Origin: an uncultured Rhizobium sp.
GTDB taxonomy: Bacteria; Pseudomonadota; Alphaproteobacteria; Rhizobiales; Rhizobiaceae
DNA length: 64,000 bases
Reading direction: 5' to 3'
Assembly: GCA_945952045.1 (NCBI GenBank)
Contig: CAMFHE010000028.1
Span: 1-64,000 of the forward strand
Shown: piece after piece, positions 18,378-27,691 of the stretch
Layout: every line of letters starts with the position of its first letter
Numbering within the stretch: position 1 is the first letter of the stretch
Notes under the pieces: generated by a model
What the model was told of the DNA's origin: nothing
Database searches by the model: none
The model's input: only the letters and a program-made list of their open reading frames with translations
Program-made: the position numbers and the translations under genes

Positions 18378-18702
18378 GAGAATTCTCCTCGTAACGAACG
18401 TGGGCAACCGGTATGCACGCAGAACCACGCAATGCCGCATATTCCGTCTTCATGCGGCGCTGAGACCCGGTCGTTTCCGGATAAACTCTAAGGAATTCAA
18501 GGCTGATTGCAACCCGCATTCCAATCGCCGCGGGAGCGACGCCTCCAGCCGCGCCGACTGTTCGCCGCCTCGACGGAGAGTGCTGCGCCTTTCAAATCAA
18601 TCCGGAACGACGTCGAAGCAAATCAGTCGATATATCCGAACACATGCGGATGGAGAGAGGCGTGCTTGACCATGACATCCGCGAGCGACTATCGGAGGCA
18701 GC

Positions 18703-19674
18703 ATGAATAAGCGAATCCGGCTTCATCAGGTGCGGATCGGTATGATCGTCGAGGAATTGGAGACAACCAGCATCGAGCCTGTCGGACCCATGCCGTTCCT
18801 GATCGCGAGCGAGGCGGATCTCGACCGTGTCTTGCGGTGCGACGCGATCAGCGCGGTGGTGCGGTGCATCGAGCGCGGAAGTCATCTCGACGACTTGCCC
18901 ACCTCGAACGGATCGCGGCTCGCCTCCTTGTGGCGCGATCTTGCCCGCAAATTTCCCGCAGCGGAACTGGTCGAAGCACAAGGCGCGATCGAGGAGATCA
19001 CGCCCGGCATAAAGCGTATGATGCAGGAGGTGCGGCAGACCGGGACATGCCGGTTGGCGGATATTGTCCAGACCGTCGAAGCGGTCATGGCATTTTCGAG
19101 CGCGCAAAATCTCGCGGCGTGGTATCTGCTCCGGCTCAAACATTGGGACGAGGCGACATTCTTGCACTCGCTGTCTGTCGGCGCTCTCATGATCCGCTTC
19201 ACGCAGCATCTGGAAATGGAGCCTGCCGCCGTGCGCGAATATGCCGTTGGCGGCCTTGTTCACGATATCGGCAAGGTGACGATCCCGACCGCGATCCTCA
19301 ACAAGCCGGGCCAATTGACACCTGCCGAATTCGATCTGGTCAAAACCCATGCCGTCGCCGGACACCGGCTTCTGCTGGGCGTTGAAGGCGTCTCGCAAAC
19401 CGTGCTGGATATCTGCCTGCACCATCATGAACGTTTCGACGGCTCAGGCTATCCAGCCCGATTGCGCGGGCACGCCATTCCCTTCTCGGCCCGCATTGCC
19501 GCTATCTGCGATGCCTATGACGCGCTGACGACAGTTCGGCCATACAAGAGGGCGTGGAGCCATCAGGAGGCGATCGACGTCATGGGCCGCAACCGCCAAT
19601 TCGACCCCAACCTGTTCGACATCTTCACCGCGTTTACGACGCAAGAAACCAATACGCTTCGACACGAAACATGA
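18703..19674 (+). CDS. HD-GYP domain c-di-GMP phosphodiesterase
   Basis: A 323-residue cytosolic protein. Its N-terminal 100 residues look like DUF3391, the partner domain of bacterial HD-GYP enzymes. The catalytic domain has the HD pair (GGLVHDIGK, near 178-186), the HHHERFDGSGYP stretch (His near 225, GYP at about 233-235) and DAYDALTTVRPYK. All core motifs are intact, so it should hydrolyse c-di-GMP. Its stop overlaps the ATG of a diguanylate cyclase (ATGA), so synthesis and breakdown of the messenger are encoded together. Confidence 0.9.
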   Translation: MNKRIRLHQVRIGMIVEELETTSIEPVGPMPFLIASEADLDRVLRCDAISAVVRCIERGSHLDDLPTSNGSRLASLWRDLARKFPAAELVEAQGAIEEITPGIKRMMQEVRQTGTCRLADIVQTVEAVMAFSSAQNLAAWYLLRLKHWDEATFLHSLSVGALMIRFTQHLEMEPAAVREYAVGGLVHDIGKVTIPTAILNKPGQLTPAEFDLVKTHAVAGHRLLLGVEGVSQTVLDICLHHHERFDGSGYPARLRGHAIPFSARIAAICDAYDALTTVRPYKRAWSHQEAIDVMGRNRQFDPNLFDIFTAFTTQETNTLRHET

Positions 19675-20444
19675 TATTGCCATCCCCGACCAGCCGACAC
19701 TACGTTCCCATCACCACGATAGGCATGACGCTCGCGACCACATGCATCGCGCTTCTTGCCGACCTCTATGACCTGACAAGACTCGATACCGCAGCCGAGC
19801 GCTGCTGGTCCATCTTCATAAACGTCATGGCAGGGGTATTCATCGGCGGCCCTTGCTCCTACCTGTTCGCGCGCCGGTCGCAGCGGCTCACGCGCGAGCG
19901 ACTTGAGCTGGAAAGGATCGCCACGACGGATGGGCTGACCGCGGTCCTCAACAGAGGTGCTTTCACCATGCTCGTCGAGGCCTACCTCAATGAAGCGGGA
20001 AAGAACAAGCTGCCGGTGGAGGGAGCGCTTCTGCTGGTCGATGCCGATCATTTCAAGACGATCAACGACAGTCACGGTCATCAGGCCGGCGATCGGGTGC
20101 TGAAAATGATTGCGGCTTCGATCAACGGCAATCTGAGAACATCGGACCTTGTCGGGCGGCTCGGCGGCGAGGAGTTCGGCGTTTTCCTGCCGGCGACCGA
20201 AGCGCCCGACGCTTTCAGGATCGCCGAGCGCATTCGCTGTTCCGTGCGCGCCGGCGACGCTGCCGGCATCCGCATGGACAACGTCACCGTCAGCGTCGGC
20301 GGCGCGACATTCCGCGGCGCCGTTTCGTATGAGCGCCTGTTTGCCCTTGCGGACATGTTGCTCTACGAGGCGAAGGCGGCGGGGCGAAACTGCGTGAGAA
20401 TGCGCGAGCACGACCGGAATCGGATGACGCAGCCCGCCGGTTGA
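19671..20444 (+). CDS. membrane diguanylate cyclase (GGEEF)
   Basis: A 257-residue protein with two N-terminal membrane helices (about 12-31 and 45-63) and a cytoplasmic GGDEF domain: LLVDADHFKTINDSHGH and RLGGEEFGVFL, the GGEEF variant that is active in many enzymes. An inhibitory-site RxxD (RTSD) lies five residues before GGEEF, so product inhibition is possible. I start at the ATG overlapping the HD-GYP stop at 19671. Earlier in-frame starts would lie wholly inside the HD-GYP gene. Confidence 0.9.
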   Translation: MILPSPTSRHYVPITTIGMTLATTCIALLADLYDLTRLDTAAERCWSIFINVMAGVFIGGPCSYLFARRSQRLTRERLELERIATTDGLTAVLNRGAFTMLVEAYLNEAGKNKLPVEGALLLVDADHFKTINDSHGHQAGDRVLKMIAASINGNLRTSDLVGRLGGEEFGVFLPATEAPDAFRIAERIRCSVRAGDAAGIRMDNVTVSVGGATFRGAVSYERLFALADMLLYEAKAAGRNCVRMREHDRNRMTQPAG

Positions 20445-20547
20445 TATACGCCGCCTTGGATACTGCGGCGCTCGCACGACGGGCTCGCCATCAGGTATAG
20501 CCGGGCGGCGCGTCGCCTGAAGCGGCGTTGCGCGCAGGAGTTTATCG

Positions 20548-21447
20548 TCACGACAGGGCATGCGGCATCGAGGCGATCTTGACGGTGTTTCTCCCCGCGC
20601 GCTTGGCGAGATAGAGAAGCTCGTCGGCCGCCTGATAAAGCACATGCCGATCGGCCTTGCCCGCAGGTTCCACGATGACCGCGCCGATGCTGCACGTCAC
20701 TTCGACGTCGATGCCGGCAAGGATGGCATTCAACCGGGTATGGATTTCCTGGACCAGAACGTCGGATTCCCGGGGATCGCAAAGCCCGAGAATAGCGCAG
20801 AACTCGTCTCCCCCTGTCCGGCCCAGCAGGTCGTCGCGTCTCAGAACATGCGTTGCTTCCTGCGCGAACCGGACAAGCAGCGCGTCGCCGGCAGCGTGCC
20901 CCTTGAGGTCGTTGACGTTCTTGAAGCCGTCGAGATCGAGCGCCAGCAGCAGAAGCCATTGTTTGCTGCCGGAGGCCGCGCCGATCATCGCATCCGCCTT
21001 GTCGTCGAAAGCCGCTTTGTTGAGCAGGCCGGTCAGCGGGTCCTTGATGGCCATCACCTGAACGTAATCGAAGAAGTCTCGCAGGCTCATGACCAGCGTT
21101 GCGATCCCGGCCAGCACGAGTATTTCCACCCCGTTCGACAGGATCGCCTCGCGGATATCCGCGTCGGGACCGAAAAGCGATTGCTTGAGGCAAAACAGCA
21201 GAATTATTCCGAAAACGCATGTGATTGCGCGTTGCGGCCTGAACGTCCACGACGCCAGTAGTGCCGGAATGATATAGACCGGGCTTGTCGTCCCCTTGAC
21301 GAACAGGTCGATGCCGAACGCCATGGCGGTGACGCATAGAAAGATACCCATCTTTCTGGCCGGAGACTGCCTGCTGAGGCAATGAGCGATCTGCGCTCCG
21401 GAGGGCAGGTAGCCGCCCTTGTCGATGGGTATCAGCAATTTGCGCAT
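20548..21447 (-). CDS. membrane diguanylate cyclase (GGDEF)
   Basis: A 299-residue protein with three or four hydrophobic segments between residues 30 and 115, then a GGDEF domain (LALDLDGFKNVNDLKGH, GRTGGDEFCAI). The I-site RxxD (RRDD) lies five residues upstream of GGDEF. An in-frame TTG at 21453 is an alternative start; the ATG at 21447 is more conventional. It follows the chemoreceptor gene on the same strand by about 30 bases and probably shares its transcript, suggesting that receptor signalling and c-di-GMP output are linked. Confidence 0.88.
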   Translation of the reverse strand: MRKLLIPIDKGGYLPSGAQIAHCLSRQSPARKMGIFLCVTAMAFGIDLFVKGTTSPVYIIPALLASWTFRPQRAITCVFGIILLFCLKQSLFGPDADIREAILSNGVEILVLAGIATLVMSLRDFFDYVQVMAIKDPLTGLLNKAAFDDKADAMIGAASGSKQWLLLLALDLDGFKNVNDLKGHAAGDALLVRFAQEATHVLRRDDLLGRTGGDEFCAILGLCDPRESDVLVQEIHTRLNAILAGIDVEVTCSIGAVIVEPAGKADRHVLYQAADELLYLAKRAGRNTVKIASMPHALS

Positions 21448-21480
21448 CTTCAAGTCCGATCGATGACGTCAGACCGCAAT

Positions 21481-23166
21481 TCAGGATCGGTTGCCGCTGA
21501 CCAGCCGCATGGGCTGTCTTCCTTGATGCCGTTCGATCTTGAATTGCCTGATCAACTGCAATAGGCGCGCAGCGTCCGTCGCCAGCGAATGGCATGCGGC
21601 TGTCGATTCCTCGATCATCGCCGCATTCTGTTGCGTCTGGTGATCGATCGTGGTCATGGCGTTGTTGATTTCCGAAATGCCGGCCGACTGTTCGTTGCTC
21701 GAGGTGACGATCGCCGAAACGTGGACGTCGATTTCGCCGACTTCGCGCGAGATCTGCGTGAGGGCGGCGCCGGTTTCACTCACGAGCTTGACGCCCTCGC
21801 TGACCTGCGCGTTCGCGGTCAGAATAAGCTGCTTGATTTCATGGGCGGCCTTGGACGAGCGCTGCGCAAGTTCGCGCACCTCCTGGGCGACGACGGCAAA
21901 TCCTTTTCCCGCCTCTCCCGCGCGCGCGGCTTCGACGCCGGCATTGAGGGCGAGGAGATTGGTTTGAAACGCGATGCTGTCGATCACGCCGATGATGCTC
22001 GAGATTCCGTTGGAAGACTCCGAAATCGAGTCCATCGCGCTCTTCGCCCGGTCGACAAGGTCGCCCGATTTGACCGCATTGGACCGCGCGACCCGGACCA
22101 GTTGCCCGACCTCATTGGCGCGCCGGCTGGACAGGTCTGCCTGAGCCGTAATCTGCTCCAGGGCGGCGGCGGTCTCTTCCAGCGACGATGCCTGATTTTC
22201 GGTGCGCTTCGCTATTCCGTCCGTTGCAATCCTGATCTCGTCTGAACTTGCTGCGATTTGCTGTGCGCTCGCGCCGATCTCGGACATGGTCAGCCGCAGT
22301 TTGCTGCCCGCGGCGTTGAAGTCGGTGCGCAATGCTTCGAGCGACGGGATGAAGGGCTCGTCGATTTCCGCGCAGAGGTCACCCTTCGCCAGCCGGTCAA
22401 TGACCACGCCGAGAATCTTGACATCCCTGACGCGGCTCGTCACATCCGTCGCGAATTTGACCACTTTGACGACACAGCCGTTGTGATCCCGCACGGGATT
22501 GTAGGTCGCCTGGATGAAGACGTCGCGCCCACCCTTGGCTTTCCGCAGGAATTCGTCGCTCTGGAATGTACCTGCCCTGAGTTCGCTCCAGAATCTGCCA
22601 TATGCGTCGCTTTGGACGTAATCGGGCTCACAGAACATCGAGTGATGCCGACCTGTGATTTCGTCGAGCTGGTAACCGATGACCTCAAGGAAATTCGCGT
22701 TGGCTCCGAGAATCTTGCCGTTCGTGTCGAATTCGATGACGGCTTGCGATCTATGAAGCGCGTCCACCTTTCCGGCATTGTCATCGCTTCTGGACTTCGA
22801 AGCCGTCACATCCGTGACGAATTGCAATATCCTGCGGGGACGGCCTTCGTCGCCAAGCGGCACGAAGAGCGCTTCGAGCCAAACGCCCTCGCCATTTTTA
22901 CGACATTGCCACAGCGGCTCCGACCTGCTTTTGCCGCGCAGGATGTCCGCCCAAATCTCAGCCGTCACCAGGGCCTTGTCCTGCTGTGGGTGATTCAGGG
23001 CGCTGTAGTGCTTTCCTTGCAATTCGGTCAAGCTGTAGCCAAGAATCTCGCAGAACCGTTCGCTGGCCGATAAAATCCGGCCCTCGATATCGAGCTCCAC
23101 GAATGGCGAAAATTTCTTCAGACCCGCAAGTGTTCGACGGGCGTTTGAGGGGAGCCAGGTCATCAT
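21481..23166 (-). CDS. cytosolic PAS-PAS methyl-accepting chemotaxis protein
   Basis: A 561-residue receptor without a membrane segment. Two PAS domains occupy about residues 20-130 ([18 protein letters not shown]) and 145-250 ([18 protein letters not shown]). The second ends in [12 protein letters not shown], and a HAMP-like linker follows. The signalling tip has the conserved hairpin [37 protein letters not shown] pairs without membrane anchors sense redox state or internal ligands. It lies upstream of a diguanylate cyclase on the same strand. Confidence 0.92.
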   Translation of the reverse strand: MMTWLPSNARRTLAGLKKFSPFVELDIEGRILSASERFCEILGYSLTELQGKHYSALNHPQQDKALVTAEIWADILRGKSRSEPLWQCRKNGEGVWLEALFVPLGDEGRPRRILQFVTDVTASKSRSDDNAGKVDALHRSQAVIEFDTNGKILGANANFLEVIGYQLDEITGRHHSMFCEPDYVQSDAYGRFWSELRAGTFQSDEFLRKAKGGRDVFIQATYNPVRDHNGCVVKVVKFATDVTSRVRDVKILGVVIDRLAKGDLCAEIDEPFIPSLEALRTDFNAAGSKLRLTMSEIGASAQQIAASSDEIRIATDGIAKRTENQASSLEETAAALEQITAQADLSSRRANEVGQLVRVARSNAVKSGDLVDRAKSAMDSISESSNGISSIIGVIDSIAFQTNLLALNAGVEAARAGEAGKGFAVVAQEVRELAQRSSKAAHEIKQLILTANAQVSEGVKLVSETGAALTQISREVGEIDVHVSAIVTSSNEQSAGISEINNAMTTIDHQTQQNAAMIEESTAACHSLATDAARLLQLIRQFKIERHQGRQPMRLVSGNRS

Positions 23167-23307
23167 TTTGCTATCTCATCGGCTTCGGGTTGGGGCGTCG
23201 AGATAGTAATGTTACGCGGTCAGTATATGAGAAGTTACTACCAAAGGTAATCGGAAATTAACTTGCATCTGCCAGCGAGTGTTGCACCCAATCGATACTC
23301 CAGACTT

Positions 23308-24252
23308 CTAGCGAAGCCGCTTGATGGATGATGGCGCGGCGCCATACACTTTTTTGAAGCTTTGACCGAAGGCGCCAAGCGAGCCGAAACCCCACTTTTC
23401 CGCCACGACCTTTATCGGGAGATCGGGGTTCTGGATCATGTCCTGCCGGGCAAGTCGTAGCCGCAACAGATGCTGGTACTCAGTTATCGTGTGGCCGGTG
23501 ACGTTCTTGAACGAATATTGCAAGGACCGCACACTAACGCCGCTCAAGGCAGCAAGCGTTTCCGGGCCGGTATGCGCTTCCGGATGGCTATGAATATAGT
23601 CCAGAGCGCGCTTTACCTGTCGCGGCGCAATAGAGGGCACGGGCTGGTATAAAATCTCCGAGCAATTGTTCGGATAACTCATCAGAAAGGCGTCGATGAT
23701 GACGTCGGCGACACTTTCTGTCCTGTGGCGCATCAGTGCCGCCATGGCCAGCATGGGCGATGTTTTAAGGTCGCATACAAAATCCGAGAATTTCTGGATG
23801 GAGGATCGAGGGATAGGCTGATTGAAGAAGTCCAGCTCCCGCGTCGATGCGCCATCCAAAAGAATAGTCAGGCGCTTTTGCAGGGCGTTCTTGGATATGG
23901 CAACCGTCGTATGCTCGCTTTCGTTCAAAACATCGACCTTGTCCGGATGCTTGTAGGCGACGGCACTGCCTTCTTCGAGCTCTATCCTTTTCCCATTTAT
24001 ATTATAAATCATCGACCGCTTGGTCATGAGATTGAATATGACGGATTCGAATGGTTTCGTCGGTGTGACATAGTAGTTTCCGATCGTCCTCGACCATTCG
24101 ATCATAACATCGTCAAAATGGGTTACGACGCCGTCTATTCCGAATAGTTCGCTTTTATCGAGAGGCTTCACAATAACTGGCGCATAAGCTTCATAAATAT
24201 ACTCCTCTACTTCATCTATTTCTTTCGATTCGATATTTATTATTCTCTTCAT
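23308..24252 (-). CDS. AraC-family transcriptional regulator
   Basis: A 314-residue regulator. The C-terminal 100 residues hold two helix-turn-helix units (ETLAALSGVSVRSLQYSF and IKVVAEKWGFGSLGAFGQSFKKVYG), the usual AraC/XylS pattern. The N-terminal 200 residues resemble the AraC_binding_2 (cupin-like) domain. I start at 24252, ten bases after AGGAGG. The gene is visibly AT-richer than its neighbours, a sign of recent acquisition. It is flanked by unrelated operons, so its target cannot be told. Confidence 0.88.
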   Translation of the reverse strand: MKRIINIESKEIDEVEEYIYEAYAPVIVKPLDKSELFGIDGVVTHFDDVMIEWSRTIGNYYVTPTKPFESVIFNLMTKRSMIYNINGKRIELEEGSAVAYKHPDKVDVLNESEHTTVAISKNALQKRLTILLDGASTRELDFFNQPIPRSSIQKFSDFVCDLKTSPMLAMAALMRHRTESVADVIIDAFLMSYPNNCSEILYQPVPSIAPRQVKRALDYIHSHPEAHTGPETLAALSGVSVRSLQYSFKNVTGHTITEYQHLLRLRLARQDMIQNPDLPIKVVAEKWGFGSLGAFGQSFKKVYGAAPSSIKRLR

Positions 24253-24461
24253 TGCTGCGAGGCCTCCTCGCAGGGAAACTAATTTGACATATTCTAACTT
24301 CAAGGGGGCTTTGATTTTGCGCAACGAGGATATGAGCCTCGAGAAAATCGAAAATTCTACCTATGGGTGCGCAATGCGTTAGTATAGGCTAACCAAATGC
24401 ATCGCGTTGCGCTCTGCGCCTTGGTGCAATTCTTTGCAGCGTGCAAGTCTTTTCCGGTCAT

Positions 24462-24488
24462 GCGCCTCTCCCGTCACGGGAGAGGCGC
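24462..24488. repeat. perfect 12-bp palindrome, extragenic
   Basis: GCGCCTCTCCCG (24462-24473) pairs with its exact complement at 24477-24488 across three bases. It lies 40 bases after the end of metI on the minus strand and could act as a terminator or as a common extragenic palindrome. Confidence 0.7.
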
Positions 24489-24527
24489 TGTGGCTTGTAT
24501 TCTGTCGCTATTGGCAGCTCCAGGGCG

Positions 24528-25187
24528 TCAGCGCGCCCGATGGTCCAGCCTTTGCACCAGCCGGTCGCCCAGCCATTGCACGCCGCAGACCAGCACGATC
24601 AGCACCGCGACGACGGCAATCATGATGCCGGTTTCGAAGCGCTGGTAGCCGTAGCGGATGGCGAGGTCGCCAAGGCCGCCGGCGCCGATGGCGCCCGCCA
24701 TCGCCGATGCGCCGATCAGCGTCACCAGCGTCACGGTGAAGCCGGCGACGATGCCGGGCAGCGCTTCGGGGATCAAGACTTCGCGGATAATCGTCCAGCG
24801 GCTGCCGCCCATGGCGCGCACCGCCTCGATCAGCCCCTTGTCGACCTCACGCAGGCTGACTTCGGCGATTCGGGCGAAATAGGGCGTGGCGGCAATCGAC
24901 AGCGGCACGATGGAGGCGGCGGTGCCGAGCGAGGTGCCGACGATCAGTCGCGTGACCGGGATCAGCGCCACCAGCAGGATGATGAACGGCACGGCGCGAA
25001 AACCGTTGATGAGCATGCCGAGCAGGCGGTTGAGCCAGAGGTTTTCGGCGATGCCGCCGCGATCGGTGGCGATCATCACGAGCCCGAGCGGCAGGCCGGC
25101 GACCAGCGAGATAATGCCGGAGGCGCCGGTCATGATCAGCGTCTGGAAGAAGGAGCGGATGAAAAGATCGATCATTACGGGTGTCAT
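24528..25187 (-). CDS. metI: methionine ABC transporter permease MetI
   Basis: A 219-residue inner-membrane protein with five to six helices. The EAA-loop segment [30 protein letters not shown] (about 127-157) contacts the ATPase. The pattern and length match D-methionine permeases (MetI/YaeE). The start overlaps the metN stop by four bases (ATGA). With metN and metQ it forms the MetNIQ importer for L- or D-methionine and related sulfur compounds. The operon order is metQ, metN, metI. Confidence 0.93.
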   Translation of the reverse strand: MTPVMIDLFIRSFFQTLIMTGASGIISLVAGLPLGLVMIATDRGGIAENLWLNRLLGMLINGFRAVPFIILLVALIPVTRLIVGTSLGTAASIVPLSIAATPYFARIAEVSLREVDKGLIEAVRAMGGSRWTIIREVLIPEALPGIVAGFTVTLVTLIGASAMAGAIGAGGLGDLAIRYGYQRFETGIMIAVVAVLIVLVCGVQWLGDRLVQRLDHRAR

Positions 25188-26191
25188 TGCGCCAGCACCT
25201 CCGCGCGCAGGCCGCTGCCCCTGAGGGTGGCGAGCAGGGGTTCGACGGCGCTGTCCACCGCCAGGAAGAAGCGCCCGACCGGCCGCTCCTGCACGTAATC
25301 CAGCCCGCCATGGACGATGCGGAAGGCATGGGCGCCGCCGGAACGGTCGAGCAGCAGCTTGCCGTCATCGAGATTTCCGGCGAAATCCACCTGCACCAGA
25401 CGGGAGCCGGCGGGCAGGCTGGCGGCCACATGCGCCGGCAATTCCGGCAGAATGCCGGCCAGCAGGCGCTGCGTGATCTCGGCCTGCGGATCGGAGAAGA
25501 CAGACCAGACCGGCCCTTCCTCGACGATGCGGCCGCGATCGATGACCGCGACGCGGTCGCCGATGGCGCGCACCACTTCCATCTCATGGGTGATCAGCAC
25601 CACCGTCAGCCCCAGTTCGCGGTTGATGCGCTTGAGGAGATCGAGGATCGCCCGCGTCGTTTCCGGGTCGAGCGCCGAGGTCGCCTCGTCGGAAAGCAGC
25701 AGCGACGGACTCGCCGCCAGCGCGCGCGCAATGCCGACGCGCTGCTTCTGGCCACCGGAGAGCTGGGCCGGATAGGCGTCGCGCTTGTCGGCGAGACCGA
25801 CGAGATCGAGCAGTTCGCCGGCGCGCTTCAACCGCTCGGCTCTTCCCTTGCCCTCGATCTTGAGCGGCAGCGCCACGTTCTCGATCACAGCCTTGGCCGA
25901 GAGCAGGTTGAAATGCTGGAAGATCATGCCGATGCGGCGGCGCAAAGGGTGCAGCGCGCTTTCGGCCAAGGTGGCGATATCCTGCCCCTCGATGATGACG
26001 GCGCCGGAATCAGGACGCTCCAGGCCGTTCAGGCAGCGGATCAGCGTCGACTTGCCGGCGCCGCTGCGGCCGATAATGCCGAGGATCTCGCCCTTTTCGA
26101 CGCGCAGCGAAATGCCGTCGAGCGCCGGGGTGTCGCCGAAGCGGCGGCGCACATCGACCAGTTCGACGAGCGGTTTTGCGGTTTGGGTCAT
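25184..26191 (-). CDS. metN: methionine ABC transporter ATP-binding protein MetN
   Basis: A 335-residue ATPase with Walker [19 protein letters not shown] near residue 38, signature [16 protein letters not shown] near 139 and Walker [14 protein letters not shown] near 158. The C-terminal about 90 residues form the NIL-type regulatory domain of MetN that binds methionine and inhibits transport ([21 protein letters not shown]). GGGAGA precedes the ATG. It follows metQ after a hairpin-containing gap and overlaps metI. Confidence 0.94.
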   Translation of the reverse strand: MTQTAKPLVELVDVRRRFGDTPALDGISLRVEKGEILGIIGRSGAGKSTLIRCLNGLERPDSGAVIIEGQDIATLAESALHPLRRRIGMIFQHFNLLSAKAVIENVALPLKIEGKGRAERLKRAGELLDLVGLADKRDAYPAQLSGGQKQRVGIARALAASPSLLLSDEATSALDPETTRAILDLLKRINRELGLTVVLITHEMEVVRAIGDRVAVIDRGRIVEEGPVWSVFSDPQAEITQRLLAGILPELPAHVAASLPAGSRLVQVDFAGNLDDGKLLLDRSGGAHAFRIVHGGLDYVQERPVGRFFLAVDSAVEPLLATLRGSGLRAEVLAQ

Positions 26192-26227
26192 ATGAGAAGT
26201 CTCCCGCCGGCACGTTCAAACACGAAA

Positions 26228-26255
26228 GCGACCCCTCCTGAGCGGGAGGGGTCGC
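26228..26255 (-). terminator. hairpin between metQ and metN
   Basis: An 11-bp perfect stem (26228-26238 with 26245-26255, GCGACCCCTCC on the plus strand). It lies between the metQ stop and the metN start within the presumed operon. No clean U-run follows, so it may stabilise or attenuate the transcript, giving more MetQ than MetN/MetI. Confidence 0.6.
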
Positions 26256-26284
26256 GGCCGGCATCTCTGGAATGCGTCGTTGAA

Positions 26285-27124
26285 TCAGTAGGCGCTGATG
26301 CCGGTGCCCTTGTAGACCTTGTCGAACTCGCCCTTGACGGCGTCGTTCTGGTAGGATTCGACCAGCGTCTTCACCCAGGCGGCATCCTTGTCGGCTTCGC
26401 GGGTGGCGATGAAGTTGCGGTAGGGATTGTCGGCGACCGGCTCCTGCGCGATGCGGTTTTCCGGGGTCAGGCCGCTCTTCAGCGCCCAGTCGGTGTTGAC
26501 GACGGCGCCGTCGAGATCGTCGATGGCGCGGCCGACGACGCCGGCATCCAGCTCGGTGATCTCGACCTTCTTCGGATTGGATTCGATATCGGCGATGGTG
26601 GCGAGAATGCCGGTGCCGTCCTTCAGCTTGATGATGCCTTCGTGCTGCAACACGCGCAGCGCCCGGCCTTCATTGGACGGATCGTTCGGCACGCCGATCT
26701 TGGCGCCTTCCGGCAGCTCGGCAACGCTCTTGTGACCCTTGGAATAGAGGCCGATCGGCCAGACCGCGGTGAAGCCGACGGGCACGATCTTGTAGCCGTT
26801 GGTCTTGATCTGGTTTTCCAGGTACGGCAGGTGCTGGAAGGCGTTGGCGTCGATTTCGCCGCGCTCCAGCGCCTCGTTCGGTTGGGTGTAATCGTTGAAG
26901 ACGACGGTTTCGACCGTCAGGCCGCGCTTGGCCGCTTCCGCCGTGACGACGCGCCAGACATCCTCGTCCTCGCCGCTGATGATGCCGACCTTGATCGCCT
27001 TGTCTTCGGCAGACGCCTGATGCGGGGCCGAAAGGCCGACGAGAGCGGCGATGGTGGCTGCGAAAACGCCGAGCGCGGCGCGGCGGCCGAGGGTGGCGGT
27101 TGCAAAGAGAGCGGATTTCGTCAT
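26285..27124 (-). CDS. metQ: methionine ABC transporter substrate-binding protein MetQ
   Basis: A 279-residue periplasmic binding protein. A Sec signal peptide occupies about residues 1-33 (cleavage after PHQASA); no lipobox cysteine is present, unlike many MetQ lipoproteins. Family motifs include VGIISGEDEDVW, NAFQHLPYLE near 90 and GVPNDPSNEGRAL. I place the start at 27124; the longer frame upstream lacks a matching start region. Its promoter holds a TCTAC/GTAGA dyad at 27274-27293 shared with other sulfur genes here. Confidence 0.93.
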   Translation of the reverse strand: MTKSALFATATLGRRAALGVFAATIAALVGLSAPHQASAEDKAIKVGIISGEDEDVWRVVTAEAAKRGLTVETVVFNDYTQPNEALERGEIDANAFQHLPYLENQIKTNGYKIVPVGFTAVWPIGLYSKGHKSVAELPEGAKIGVPNDPSNEGRALRVLQHEGIIKLKDGTGILATIADIESNPKKVEITELDAGVVGRAIDDLDGAVVNTDWALKSGLTPENRIAQEPVADNPYRNFIATREADKDAAWVKTLVESYQNDAVKGEFDKVYKGTGISAY

Positions 27125-27273
27125 GTCTTTTTTCCTGTCATCCGGGCAGATGGGCACTGGCCACCTTTCCCGGTTAAAATCGCCGATGCCCGCGCTTTGG
27201 GCGAAGCATGATGATTTTATATGCAGATGCTCAAGGAAAAATTGTTGCGCTGCAAACAAGGCCGGAGGAATTT

Positions 27274-27293
27274 TCTACACATCGAGTAGATTA
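27274..27293. promoter_or_regulatory. putative sulfur-regulon operator upstream of metQ
   Basis: TCTAC and GTAGATTA arms face each other over about 7 bases. Read on the minus strand the site begins TAATCTACT, close to the 27560-27582 site. It is about 150 bases upstream of the metQ start. Confidence 0.5.
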
Positions 27294-27305
27294 TTGCTCT
27301 CGCGC

Positions 27306-27500
27306 TCACCCGCGCGAGCGGAGACTGCGGCAGCGCAGCTGCGTGTGCAGGTCGTCGAGCGCATCGTGCAACTCCCCCTCCCCGCCATCGAGCGAGAAGT
27401 CGTCGCAGAGCAGGTTGCGATATTCGAGACGCAGCAGACGGTCTTCCAGTTCATGGCGTCGTCGGGTCAGACGGAAAAAGCGGGCGATGCGTCCGGTCAT
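27306..27500 (-). CDS. small Arg-rich protein, unknown
   Basis: A 64-residue protein (MTGRIARFFRLTRRRHELEDRL at the start). It has a basic N-terminus, a charged amphipathic helix and an acidic tail. GGAGG lies about ten bases upstream of the ATG. The start is about 60 bases from the dyad at 27560-27582, on the minus side. This placement, like that of the other small gene at 33632-33820, suggests it belongs to the sulfur regulon. I do not recognise the family. Confidence 0.55.
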   Translation of the reverse strand: MTGRIARFFRLTRRRHELEDRLLRLEYRNLLCDDFSLDGGEGELHDALDDLHTQLRCRSLRSRG

Positions 27501-27559
27501 CGGGCGGGAACCTCCGGCGGAAATTGCGGGGAAACGGGACGCTGGACGTCCGGCACAAG

Positions 27560-27582
27560 TAGTCTATATATTAACTAGATTA
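27560..27582. promoter_or_regulatory. putative sulfur-regulon operator, divergent promoter
   Basis: TAGTCTATAT and an AACTAGATTA arm form an imperfect dyad between the small minus-strand gene and the FAD/NAD(P) gene. On the minus strand it starts TAATCTAGT and ends ATAGACTA. Confidence 0.5.
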
Positions 27583-27691
27583 TCGCCCCGCCTCTCGCTT
27601 CCGAGGTACGGTGACCCAAATTCATCCCCTGGGTGGAAAAGTCTTTGCGCCGGGGGACACATGCCCCGGGAATGATACAAGGAGATGACAT

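Noticed and set aside
25181..27211. 676-codon plus-strand open frame
   Set aside because: Antisense to metI, metN and metQ, with no recognisable domain.
27125..27306. possible SAM-II riboswitch before metQ
   Set aside because: I could not find the conserved pseudoknot segments; only the dyad at 27274-27293 stands out.
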